Positions 52,465-62,300 of a stretch of 64,000 nucleotides of DNA are shown here, piece after piece. The first letter of the stretch is position 1; each line of letters opens with the position of its first letter. Under the pieces are notes generated by a model that was given only the letters and a program-made list of their open reading frames with translations, ran no database searches and had not been told where the DNA came from. Origin of the DNA: Gammaproteobacteria bacterium 39-13. Its GTDB lineage: Bacteria > Pseudomonadota > Gammaproteobacteria > Berkiellales > Berkiellaceae. Position numbers and translations under genes: made by a program. Location of the stretch: positions 1-64,000 of the forward strand of contig MKTN01000016.1 of the NCBI GenBank assembly GCA_001898235.1, read 5' to 3'.

Positions 52465-53439
52465 ATGGCAGATCCAGAACTCATTGCGCTTACCTCTTCA
52501 GATTTCCCTCTTATTCAAAATATAGCGCGATATTATGAATATGATATGTCGCGCTATTGCGGTCATCTTCCTGGTTGGGAATTTCCTCTAGACGGCAAAT
52601 ACGAAACACTTATTTTAGAGAAGAATCTAAAAAGGTATTTTCAAGATAAACAGAGATATCCTTTTCTTATCAGAGTTGCAGCTCATCCTGCTGGTTTTGC
52701 AATGATAAATAAGATTGGAACCACTGCAGAAGTCGATTGGAATATGGGAGAATTTTTTGTATTAGCGACGTATCAACGCCGAAAAATAGGTCAATTCATT
52801 GCCAAGAAAATTTTTCAAGAATATCAAGGCGTGTGGGAAGTTGCAGTGATCCCAGAGAATATTGGTGCATTAAAATTTTGGCATAAGATAATATTAGAAT
52901 ATACTGAGGGTGCGTTCACTCAAGAGCTGAAAACATTAAATCATCCTGAGCCGCATCAAATGCGAGTATTTCGTTTTGAAACTCCCTCTAAACAACATAT
53001 CAATAAAGCTAAACTGATTGTAGATTTTAATCCTTCTAAAGATGAGGATGCATTTATACAAGAACAATTGTTTAGTTATGAAACCAAAAAATTAATTAAA
53101 GAAACGCCTACTCATTTTTCTGTTTTTTTAAAAACAAAGGAGGGGAAAATATTAGGTGGTGCTTTAGTTTGGATGCATACCGAATCTATTTATGTTCAAG
53201 CTATTTGGATTGAGCCAACATTACGCGGACAAGGATTGGGGGCAAAGTTACTACAGAAAGCGGAAAACGAAGCCCTTAAAAAGGGATGCCGTTATGCAAC
53301 TTTAGATAGTAATTATCAAGCAGTAGGCTTTTATCAACGTCAGGGATACAAGATCTTGGGGGAAATTCCAAATTATATTTTCTCCCACTCCAAGATCTAT
53401 TTACGAAAAGAGCTCAATCAATATGAAAAATCACAATGA
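52465..53439 (+). CDS. Double-domain GNAT acetyltransferase
   Basis: A 324-residue protein made of two GNAT domains. The first (residues 1-170) has ARYYEYDMSRYCGH, GTTAEVDWNMGEFFVLATYQRRKIGQFIA and WEVAVIPENIGALKFW. The second (about 180-315) has IYVQAIWIEPTLRGQGLGAKLL, the acetyl-CoA loop, then YATLDSNYQAVGFYQRQGY. The second loop is canonical; the first has a less regular QRRKIG. The downstream gene at 53423 is a clear paralogue of the first domain and overlaps by 17 bp. One domain may have lost catalysis. Substrate unknown. Confidence 0.87.
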   Translation: MADPELIALTSSDFPLIQNIARYYEYDMSRYCGHLPGWEFPLDGKYETLILEKNLKRYFQDKQRYPFLIRVAAHPAGFAMINKIGTTAEVDWNMGEFFVLATYQRRKIGQFIAKKIFQEYQGVWEVAVIPENIGALKFWHKIILEYTEGAFTQELKTLNHPEPHQMRVFRFETPSKQHINKAKLIVDFNPSKDEDAFIQEQLFSYETKKLIKETPTHFSVFLKTKEGKILGGALVWMHTESIYVQAIWIEPTLRGQGLGAKLLQKAENEALKKGCRYATLDSNYQAVGFYQRQGYKILGEIPNYIFSHSKIYLRKELNQYEKSQ

Positions 53440-53956
53440 AAAATCAAATATTAAATTAATCCCTGCTACTCAGGAAGATTTCATCGTTGTTCAAAACATG
53501 TTCCAATATTATGTTTATGATATCGCAAGCTTTGTCGGACGCAAAATGGGGTGGAAGCTTGAAGAGAATGGATTATATGAGCTTATTCCTTCGTTACCAC
53601 TTTATTGGCAAGAAAAAGAAAGGAAACCGTTTCTTGTGCGTGTTAATGGAGAATTAGCAGGCTTTGTGCTAATGAATAAAGTAGGCACAACCTCTCAGAT
53701 AGACTGGACCATGGGAGAATTTTTTATTATGCGTCCCTATCAACGTTTAGGAATTGGTCAATACGTCGCACATCTTTGCTTTGATCAATTTCTAGGAAAT
53801 TGGGAAGTGATGGTTCTTCCAGGCAATGAAGGCGCTTATCAATTTTGGTTAAAAACTATTAAAGATTACACCCAGAACCATTTTTCAGCGTCTTTTCAAA
53901 AAATCGCATATAAGCGAAATGAGGAAAGACATGTATTTCAGTTTACCACTAAGTAG
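53423..53956 (+). CDS. GNAT acetyltransferase, paralogue of the preceding N-terminal domain
   Basis: A 177-residue protein that aligns along its length with the first domain of the gene upstream: MFQYYVYDIASFVGRKMGW against ARYYEYDMSRYCGHLPGW, and GTTSQIDWTMGEFFIMRPYQRLGIGQYVA against GTTAEVDWNMGEFFVLATYQ. The acetyl-CoA loop QRLGIGQ is better kept here. The start at 53423 overlaps the previous gene by 17 bp; alternative in-frame starts would shorten it. The pair arose by tandem duplication. It converges with the ankyrin gene. Confidence 0.87.
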   Translation: MKNHNEKSNIKLIPATQEDFIVVQNMFQYYVYDIASFVGRKMGWKLEENGLYELIPSLPLYWQEKERKPFLVRVNGELAGFVLMNKVGTTSQIDWTMGEFFIMRPYQRLGIGQYVAHLCFDQFLGNWEVMVLPGNEGAYQFWLKTIKDYTQNHFSASFQKIAYKRNEERHVFQFTTK

Positions 53957-54040
53957 AAAAAATAACCTTTCCTTCATTCTAGTTGATCGCACAGGTGTTG
54001 TCGGGTAGATGGAGAAGATCCCCCGATGGATGTGCGAAGA

Positions 54041-56896
54041 CTATATTTTATAAGATTCGCGTTGTTCTTGTTTCTTATCCTTTACTTCACGGAAAACGTA
54101 AAGTTTACGTTGCTTTCCATTAGGAAGAATAATGGTTTGTTCAACATAGCCGCGCGCACGTTTTTTACCATCACTTCCTAATACTTTGATCCTGCCATAT
54201 GCAACCTTAGTCTTTCCTTCGCGTTGGGTGCCAAGTTTTACGCCTTGTTCATTCACACCATCAGCTATGGCATGAATTTCATGATAAGCTTGAGTATGCT
54301 TATCCCGTATGAGTTTATAAAAAGGTTGAAAGTTTTCACTGTTGTCTGGCATGGTCAAGAATAAAGTATTTTCGGGTAAATAGCTTGAAACAATTGGAAT
54401 AATAGGTGTGAAATCTGGTAACGGTACAAAGCCATAAGTTTCGTAGTTTGGGAACTGAGTATTGCTTGTGGTACGTTCATTTTCTGAACTTGAAGGTATA
54501 GAATAACTTGTTAACTCATCTTGCAGTGTTAGTGCAAACAAATCTTCTTCAATTTGACTAAAAGCGGTGGAAAAATCGATTTTTTCTTTAGGTCTTATTA
54601 ACAAAAGACTTTTTAATTGTCTTAGCTGCCCCAAAAAGGTATTTGAAAAAACACAATCCCTATTTAAAACGAGTTGATAGTCTTTTAATGCTCCAAATTC
54701 GGGATGCTGTATTAAAAATGCCGATATCAATTCTTGATTAGAAGAATTAAATTGCTCTGCGTCTAAGCAAAGAATCAATTGAAACATATCTTCATTTATC
54801 TTGAATGACACAATGCTGCCCAAACACTGTTTTAAACCAGTTACTCTTTCCATAAAAAATTCATAAGAAAGCAATTTGTGTTGCTGATCAATAGTGGATC
54901 TAATTTCATGAAATTCTGGAGATAATAAGAATTTATCAGCGCTTTCAAAAAAAGATAGGGCTTGTGTAAGTAGGCTGATAGCTTTTGCTTTTTTGTTTTG
55001 CTTAGTAAGGAGTGTAGCTATTTTGAGACATTCTTCAAAGGGCAAGAGATCAGGAGTGAATTGTAGTGCAATTAATTGTTTTAAAGATTTAGAGAGATGA
55101 TGCATTGCTTTACTTATCCAGCCATGTTTTGTAAAAACTGCTGCCAAGGTTGCAGAACAAATAGCAGAAGTATGTTGAGCGCTATCTTTTAGTCCTTCAT
55201 TATCTATGATTAACATATCATTATACTGTTTTGCTTGTAGCGCTAAAGTTAAAGCTGCATCGTTGTTTCCTTGATGAAGATATTGGCGCGCTAAATAATA
55301 ACAAGAAATAGCTTCGGCATCTATTAAGGCATTAAATAGTCCCGAATGAATTTTCTTTAAAATTCTTCCATGATGCTTAATAATTTGCTTTAATTTTTTT
55401 TCTATAAATGGAAGATGAACAATTGAAAACTCAATTTGTGTTGCTTCTCTGAAAATAGTTAAAAATATTTGAAAAGTATTGCTGAAAACTGTGTTTACTT
55501 TATTGAAGTGATTAAGGTTAATCTCAGCTGCTTGAGGATGGTGTACTATTTGAATGAGTAAATTTAATGTTTCAAAAAAATGGAATAAATAAGGGATCAT
55601 TCTTGGATATGACGGTATTTCGCTTTTAATGCCAAAGCTTAGATCCAATAGATGATCTTTCACAGGCAGCATATAAGGCTGCATTTCTGAATGAATAAAG
55701 TGTAGTGATTGAAAGTTTTGATGAAATGTTGTAATCAATTCTTCAAAGCCAAGGAGATCTATTTCTTCTTGAGAGGTTATTGCTAAAGGTTTATCTATGC
55801 AAGGATCTTCCACGACAACCTCGTGCATATTTTCTGCTTTGATGGGCAGTGCACGCCTGATGTTTTCAATATGAGGCATAAACATTGCATTTTTCGTCTC
55901 CACAGAGACAGGGGGGAGTAATGCAGACATTTTTTTAACATGGGGTAAATGTTGTAATAATGGATGAACACAGGCTCTTGCAAGCTGTTCTGCTTCAAAT
56001 CGCCATGCAGGATTTTTTAATTTTGCTTCAAAGTCAGTGATACTGGTTAAAAAATGTTTTTTATAAGAACCTTCAAGAGTTTTTTCTTCTCCTAAAATTA
56101 AAAAATCTTTTAATTGAGAACGCTTTAGCTTGATTGTGGCTAGTATCGCATCAGGAATATGGGAAATTTCTAGACCAGCCCCCGCAGCAAGAAGCGCATA
56201 TACGCAATTTAAAGGAGGATTAATTGGGAAATTTTCGCAGAATTGCTGATAGACGCTTGTTTGGTTGATAAGATTCGTAAATACAATTGGACTTGCACGA
56301 TGTTGTATGAGCGTTCTGATTGTATCAGCATGTCCTTGAATAAAAGCAACACCAACAGGACCGAGTCCGTAATCATTAGTTGTATTTGGATTGCTACCAT
56401 TTTCTAATAATAATTTGACGATAGAGGTTTGCCCCTCTCTGGCCGCGGTAAATAAAGGCGTTTGCCCCACGATAGATTGGCTATGAACCATCAATGGATA
56501 CAAAAGAATAATTTCTTTAACAACCTCGGTAAGACCTTGATTTGCTGCATGATGTAAAAGTGATTGCTCAAGGCTATCTGGACACATTGCAGTTGTTATA
56601 GGTAATAAAAAGAGTGCCGCTTTTTCTTGTTTCGCTAAAATAGCAGCCATTAAAGCAGTTTGGCCAATACTATTCTTTAGATTGGGATCATATTTTTTTT
56701 GATTACAGAGGTATTGTAGAACAGAAACATATCCGGCCTCTGCTGCTTTAATCAGCGCCGTTGTTTCTTGGAGAGAGTTATCAGCATTTTCTGCTAAAAG
56801 CTTAGCGTTCTTTTTTACCCATTGTTTTATTTTGGCTAGCTTGGTGGATTCTGAGGTATTGGTAAGTCCGATAATTGTTAGTAAGCCGTTCAACAT
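54041..56896 (-). CDS. Large ankyrin-repeat protein
   Basis: A 951-residue protein. Residues 45-215 hold about five ankyrin repeats (ALIKAAEAGYVSVLQYLCNQ; GQTALMAAILAKQEKAALFL; GQTPLFTAAREGQTSIVKLL; LGPVGVAFIQGHADTIRTLI). The middle is helical. A part near 520-660 has TPR-like helices (SCYYLARQYLHQGNNDAALT; TLLTKQNKKAKAISLLTQAL). The last 100 residues are Lys-rich and beta-like (VAYGRIKVLGSDGKKRARGY; EQTIILPNGKQRKLYVF). No signal peptide or membrane segment. Ankyrin proteins of this size are common translocated effectors in Legionella and Coxiella; translocation here is inferred. The stop lies beside a copy of the TATAGTCTTCGCACAT word. Confidence 0.88.
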   Translation of the reverse strand: MLNGLLTIIGLTNTSESTKLAKIKQWVKKNAKLLAENADNSLQETTALIKAAEAGYVSVLQYLCNQKKYDPNLKNSIGQTALMAAILAKQEKAALFLLPITTAMCPDSLEQSLLHHAANQGLTEVVKEIILLYPLMVHSQSIVGQTPLFTAAREGQTSIVKLLLENGSNPNTTNDYGLGPVGVAFIQGHADTIRTLIQHRASPIVFTNLINQTSVYQQFCENFPINPPLNCVYALLAAGAGLEISHIPDAILATIKLKRSQLKDFLILGEEKTLEGSYKKHFLTSITDFEAKLKNPAWRFEAEQLARACVHPLLQHLPHVKKMSALLPPVSVETKNAMFMPHIENIRRALPIKAENMHEVVVEDPCIDKPLAITSQEEIDLLGFEELITTFHQNFQSLHFIHSEMQPYMLPVKDHLLDLSFGIKSEIPSYPRMIPYLFHFFETLNLLIQIVHHPQAAEINLNHFNKVNTVFSNTFQIFLTIFREATQIEFSIVHLPFIEKKLKQIIKHHGRILKKIHSGLFNALIDAEAISCYYLARQYLHQGNNDAALTLALQAKQYNDMLIIDNEGLKDSAQHTSAICSATLAAVFTKHGWISKAMHHLSKSLKQLIALQFTPDLLPFEECLKIATLLTKQNKKAKAISLLTQALSFFESADKFLLSPEFHEIRSTIDQQHKLLSYEFFMERVTGLKQCLGSIVSFKINEDMFQLILCLDAEQFNSSNQELISAFLIQHPEFGALKDYQLVLNRDCVFSNTFLGQLRQLKSLLLIRPKEKIDFSTAFSQIEEDLFALTLQDELTSYSIPSSSENERTTSNTQFPNYETYGFVPLPDFTPIIPIVSSYLPENTLFLTMPDNSENFQPFYKLIRDKHTQAYHEIHAIADGVNEQGVKLGTQREGKTKVAYGRIKVLGSDGKKRARGYVEQTIILPNGKQRKLYVFREVKDKKQEQRESYKI

Positions 56897-57036
56897 TTTT
56901 TACAACCTAAGGTATAGCCAAATGAGCAAATATTAGCACGAAGACTAACAAAAGTGTAGTAGCCACATATCACATTTTTTACTTTTTCAAATGTTGAATA
57001 TAATTCATTTAACACTCACCAGATGTTGAAACTAAC

Positions 57037-58263
57037 ATGCTTGAATATTCCTCAACCCATTTTCATGATATTGCACAAGAAGCAGCTAAGATTCTTTCTT
57101 CTCATTTTCAAAGAGGGATTAATTTTTCAAAAATTATTCAATTGACTGAGATTGACCGACGTAATTTAATTCTCAAGTTAATCATTGAAAATCCCACTAC
57201 ACTGATCCCAGCTTCTGTTATCTTAAAAAAAACAACGGTAGAAATTCAGGGAGAGACTGAGCAAGAACAATGGAGCCGCTTTGCTCATGATTGGGCCGGT
57301 ATAGAATTTTTAAGCGCAATTGGTACAGATCATGCTCCACAATTTTGGGGCGCAAGCCTTGAACATCAATTCATATTAATTGAAGATTTGGGAGAAGGCC
57401 ATCCCAGTTTGGTTGATCCATTAACAAGAGCATCATCGCCAATAAATTTACAAAAAGCTGAGGAAGCGCTCACAGCTTATGTACAACGCATAGGGAAAAT
57501 GCATGCCGATACTTTTGGTAAAACGCAACAATTTGAAGCTATTTTAACCAGAGTTTATCCGCAAACCCTTCGTTTTCATTACCTCAAGACAGATGATGTG
57601 ACTCGGATTCTTAAACGATTTGAAGATTTGTTGGGTAAAATAACACCGCAATTACAACAGGAAATAGAGCAGATTTTTTCTTATTTACAGCAAAATGATG
57701 AGTTTAGAGTTTTACTTCATGGTGATATTTGCCCTGATAATGTGTATTTTCAAGGCGAAAAGATGCGACTGATTGATTTTGAATATGGTGATATCGGACT
57801 TGCATTGATAGATGGGGTTTATTTACGCATGAGCATGCCAAGCTGTTGGTGCTCAAAGAATACACCCGATAACATTATTATAAAAATGGAAACGCTTTAT
57901 CGCAATGAATTAAAAAAGAAAATTGAGACTGCGAACGTCGACAACCTTTATTATCGCGCCAAGGTGTATGCCTGTGCGTATTGGATTATTCATAACGCTA
58001 ATCGCTGGTTAGATGAATTTCTTGAACAAGAATGGATATGTCCAAGTGGACCATTAGCGTCAGATTCTAAATGGGATCCAACGACAAATGCATTTCGACC
58101 ACGTATGTTGTCTAGGCTTCAATCTTTTATTGTCCACGCTAGTCGTTTGGGTTATTTACCCGTGTTTACTGAAGCTTGTCAGGCTCTATTGCACTATTTA
58201 AAACAACAATGGCCGCAAACTAGTTTTATGGGATTTTTCCCGGTATTTGAGTCAAAAAGATAG
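57037..58263 (+). CDS. APH/choline-kinase-fold phosphotransferase
   Basis: A 408-residue kinase-fold protein. The catalytic loop RVLLHGDICPDNVYF has the full HGDxxxxN motif, and LIDFEYGDIGLALIDGVYL is the metal-binding segment. The N-lobe contains VILKKTTVE with the likely ATP-binding lysine and FILIEDLGEG as hinge. Enzymes of this group phosphorylate small molecules or, in some cases, proteins. The C-terminal 130 residues are a helical extension. It is transcribed divergently from the ankyrin gene with 140 bp between. Substrate unknown. Confidence 0.87.
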   Translation: MLEYSSTHFHDIAQEAAKILSSHFQRGINFSKIIQLTEIDRRNLILKLIIENPTTLIPASVILKKTTVEIQGETEQEQWSRFAHDWAGIEFLSAIGTDHAPQFWGASLEHQFILIEDLGEGHPSLVDPLTRASSPINLQKAEEALTAYVQRIGKMHADTFGKTQQFEAILTRVYPQTLRFHYLKTDDVTRILKRFEDLLGKITPQLQQEIEQIFSYLQQNDEFRVLLHGDICPDNVYFQGEKMRLIDFEYGDIGLALIDGVYLRMSMPSCWCSKNTPDNIIIKMETLYRNELKKKIETANVDNLYYRAKVYACAYWIIHNANRWLDEFLEQEWICPSGPLASDSKWDPTTNAFRPRMLSRLQSFIVHASRLGYLPVFTEACQALLHYLKQQWPQTSFMGFFPVFESKR

Positions 58264-58407
58264 ATCCTCAAGCGACGGTAATTTCCGTCGAAACCCTATA
58301 GAGAAGACGATAAACTGTTTATATCAACTGTATGAAAAAATGAACTCTTAGCAACAATGACTTGTCACTATGTATAGATAGCATATAGAGTAGAGGTGGC
58401 ACATTCT

Positions 58408-58644
58408 ATGAAAATGCTATTAGCATTATTGCTTGCTTATACCATTTCAGATATTGCATTTGACAGAGCTTTTCAACGTGAAGAATTAGCGCGTCGAACC
58501 CCAGCAGTGATGGTTTGTAAATTCCATCCGGTGATTACTTATGGAAAATTTCTCAAAATACGTGGTTATTTTGAAGAAGGGGATTGTTGCACTTGGCTGC
58601 ATGGACGAAGTGGACGCGATCCAAAATGTAAAAGTTTGTGGTAA
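58408..58644 (+). CDS. Small secreted cysteine-containing protein
   Basis: From the ATG at 58408 the product has 78 residues. MKMLLALLLAYTISDIAFD is a likely signal sequence or anchor. The rest is short and basic, with Cys in MVCKFHP, DCCTW and DPKCKSL, four cysteines in all, which could form two disulfides in the periplasm. AGGTGG eight bases upstream supports this start over the GTG at 58396. No family recognised. It ends 14 bp before the convergent GNAT gene. Confidence 0.6.
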   Translation: MKMLLALLLAYTISDIAFDRAFQREELARRTPAVMVCKFHPVITYGKFLKIRGYFEEGDCCTWLHGRSGRDPKCKSLW

Positions 58645-58658
58645 GAAAGAAAATGCTC

Positions 58659-59075
58659 TTAAAGCATTTTCTTTAGAAAATAACAAATTGCTTCTTGAGC
58701 ATATCCAGGGCGTTCAAAATCACACTCATAGCCAAGTTTCTCATAAAAATTCCTGACTTCTTGAAAATCCATGGTACAAACAGTTGCCAGACTACAATGG
58801 TGCAAAACACCTAACTCATGAACTCTCTCCATTAAAGTGATCCCTAATCCCTGATTGCGGTAAGCTGGATCCACCCAGAGTTGATCAGTATAAATCGTGC
58901 CATAGACGATAGAGCCATTACAGCCTGCAATCAGCGTTCCATCTGCTTCGCGGATCCAAAATCCAAATGGCAACGCTTTAGAGGTGATCCCTCTGATGGC
59001 TGCTTCATAGTTAATGCTATTGGTAAGTGTTTGGATATCTTCTGTTGAGGGATTTTCAGTAAATTCAATTTTCAC
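58659..59075 (-). CDS. GNAT family N-acetyltransferase
   Basis: A 138-residue acetyltransferase from a GTG start at 59075, which has GGAG six bases upstream and gives the usual family N-terminus (MKIEFTENPS). A longer frame to 59189 would add 38 residues, including a hydrophobic stretch unlike GNAT enzymes, and lacks a ribosome site. Motifs: ALPFGFWIREADGTLIAGCNG, IYTDQLWVDPAYRNQGLGITLM with the RNQGLG acetyl-CoA loop, and NFYEKLGYECDFERPGY. The catalytic fold is complete. Substrate unknown. Confidence 0.88.
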   Translation of the reverse strand: MKIEFTENPSTEDIQTLTNSINYEAAIRGITSKALPFGFWIREADGTLIAGCNGSIVYGTIYTDQLWVDPAYRNQGLGITLMERVHELGVLHHCSLATVCTMDFQEVRNFYEKLGYECDFERPGYAQEAICYFLKKML

Positions 59076-59393
59076 AAATGCTCCGTGTTCGTGGGCGTGT
59101 TTTCCTTTGCCATTTATCATAGTCGAGTTGCATGACAGGAGCAACGATAAAGTCAGTTGGGTTTCTTTGATGTAAGATAAAAACAGCATGAAAAAAGAAA
59201 GCGTTTCATGCTAAAAAGTGCACTTACGCTATCTTTCCCAGTTTCGCATTACGCTGAAACATTCAGAAAATCTAAATTTCATAGATAAAAAAGTGCATTG
59301 AAAAATAAATATGTCAAATTCTCTGGTTTTCTCTTGCTTTTCAAAAGCGAAAAGATAAAAATTTGCCATCTTTTTCGCATGAAGTAGTTTCCT

Positions 59394-62300
59394 ATGCGCC
59401 ATCCACATTCTCATAAGTTTTACGTTAAATTTTCCTTATTTGTTGTATGTGCTTTAATTTGTTTTCTTTGCCAAAGTGCTCTGGTGATGGCAAATGAGAA
59501 GTTATTAAGTGAAAAGCGAGTCAAAGAGGCTGATAGTTATTATCAACATACTTTATTTACGCAGCCTAATACTTCTTCATCTATGCTGGAGAAGCTTGAA
59601 CGTAAGGTGAATGCCAAGCAAGCGTTTGACAGTAAGGATTGGTACGGTGCACGCTATTCACTAGCCCGGGTGCTTTCTGATAACCCAGCTGATTTCAACG
59701 CCTGGTTTTTGCTAACCCGGGCGTTTATTGAATTAGATCAATATGATTCTTACCAAGATTATCAAAGCGCAATAGATGCCGCATTAACTAAAGCTTATCA
59801 ATATGCCTTGACTGATGTAGATAAGGCTGTGGTGCTATGGACCATCTATCGATTGGTAGATGATAAACAATATGATGCCAATGAATTTCGTCAGGCAGCC
59901 TTAAAATTGGCTGACACGGCTCAGATTGAAGAACGTATTCAAGCTTTATTAAATACCTATCCGACAGAATTTGCTCCCTATTTCATGGATATTCCTCAAC
60001 GTAGCGATATTGCTTCGGCATGTATTTCTTGGACTTATCCTTTGGTCAAAAACCGTTCGTTTCAATACGAAGATTATGTGACACTTGAACCTAAAGTGAA
60101 GGATTTGGCCGTTATTGCCAAAGGAAACAAGCTTTGTCTTGAAGGGCTCCAGTTTGGCCATAATTATAAATTTACTTTTAAAGCTGGATTTCCAGGTGAG
60201 GGAGTAAAACTCAATGAAGAACAATCACTAAACCTTTATATTCCTCATCGTAAACCCACCATCCGCTTTCGAGAGCGCGGCTATGTGTTGCCTGCGCATG
60301 GTCCGCAAATGATCCCTTTTGTTGCCGTCAATGTGTCTAAGGTACAACTTAAAATCATTCATGTCCCTGAACGTAATATTCAAAGCATACAATCACAGTG
60401 GTTTTCCAATCATATCCAATCTTGGAATGCACAATATCTCAAAGAAGAACAAGGCGAAGTTATTTGGGAAGGAACTTATCATAGCAAAGGGGAAATGGAT
60501 AAAACGGCCATTTCAGGCTTACCCATTGATGAGATCATTGGCAAGAAACTTATACCAGGTGTCTATGTTGTAGAAGCGCGCGTTAACGAACATAGCTATG
60601 ATAGAGATGAATTTGCTGCGCAAGCATTGGTGATTAGTGATATTGGCCTTAGCACTTACAAAGGTAAAGATGGATTACATGTCTTTGCACGTTCTTTGCA
60701 TTCAGCAAATCCGCTTAATGGAGTAGAGGTGACTTTGGTTGCTCGCAATAACCGTGAACTCGCAAAAGCGCACACGAAAGCCAATGGCATGGTAAGCTTT
60801 AGCGAAACTCTACTCAATGGTAAGGGAGGGAATGCCCCTGCGTTTTTAACGGCTTCTTTTGAAGGAAAACAATTTACAGCGTTGAATCTTCGTAATGAAG
60901 CTTTTGATTTGTCTTCACATGGTGCGGCTGGACGTGCTCCTCAAGGTTCTATTGATGGCTATATTACCACCGAACGCGGTATCTATAGGCCAGGAGAGAC
61001 TGTTCATTTCTTAAGTTTAGTGCGCGATGTTGCAGGTTATGCGCGTACCAATCTCCCTTTAACGTTGCGTCTATACAGACCCGATGGTGTGATTGCTCAT
61101 GAGTCTGTGCTACAGGATCAAGGGTTAGGATCTTATGTCCTAGATTTTCCCATCAACGCACAAGCACAATCAGGTAGCTGGGTTGCTTCCATTTTTGTCG
61201 ATCCCTTCGCTGCGGAGATAGGCCATACTTCTTTTCAGGTGCTTGATTTTGTACCACCTCGTATTGAAGTAAAAACAACCTCAAATCAAGAAAGGATGTC
61301 TCCTCACGAACATAATACTGTTGCGGTGAAGGCACAATATTATTTTGGACCACCCGGCGCAGATCTACATGTAGAAGCCGAATCGAGCCTGGTTTTGGCA
61401 AAAGAGCCTTTTCTTGCATGGCAGAATTACCATTTTGGTTTAGAGGAAGAACAATGGGTGCCGCAGAAATTCAAGCATGCTAAAACTAAAACCGATGAAA
61501 AAGGGCAGGCAAATATCAATGCCATTGTTGATATGGAGCCACAAACCTCTCACTTATTACAGCTTGAAACCACTGTAACGGTTTTTGAAGTAGGTGGACG
61601 TGCTCAAACGGCTAAGCACGTGACGCCTTTTTGGCATCAACCTTATGTCATTGGTATTTCTCCGCGCTTTAAAGATGGCGTCGCTCCTATCAATACAAAA
61701 GCCGTTTTTGATGTGGTAGCACTGAATTCACAAGGTAAATTACAAGCAAAAGCTGCCTTGAGATACACATTATTTACTGAAGAGCATGATTACGTTTGGT
61801 TCCAAACCGGCGCTAACTGGCAGTATGAAGTGGTTACCCGAGATAGAGTAGTGGCAAATGGCTTACTCAATTTAGAAGGTGCAACGCCTACACCATTTTC
61901 TATCCCAGTCGATTCAGGTTTATATCGATTGGAGATCTTAGATGAAAAAACAGGGGTAGCAACCAGTATGCGTTTTAGTGCTGGCTGGTATCAATCTCAA
62001 GAAGCGCCTGATAGACCTGATTTGTTAGAAATAAGCTTAGAGCCTGGCAAAAATGGTAAAACGAAGATTAATCTGAATAGTCCTTTTGAAGGGGAACTTT
62101 TCCTTGCCTTGGCAGGAAATAATTTTAAACCTATTCATAACAGTAAGGTAGAAAAAGGAAATAATAGCCTTGAAATTGAACTTGAAAAAAATGGTGCAAC
62201 TTCTGGTGATTATGTATTAGCAACCGTTTTTCGTCCGGGTAACCCCAAAATTTCGGTGATGCCTTCTCGTGCGATTGGCGTTGCATGGTTTAATAGCTCC

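Noticed and set aside
58273-58290. Short hairpin CGACGG/CCGTCG after the kinase gene
   Set aside because: Only a 6-bp stem with no T tract; too weak to call a terminator.
59076-59189. N-terminal extension of the GNAT gene to an ATG at 59189
   Set aside because: The extra 38 residues resemble no GNAT N-terminus and no ribosome site precedes the ATG, while GTG at 59075 has a good one and the family start.
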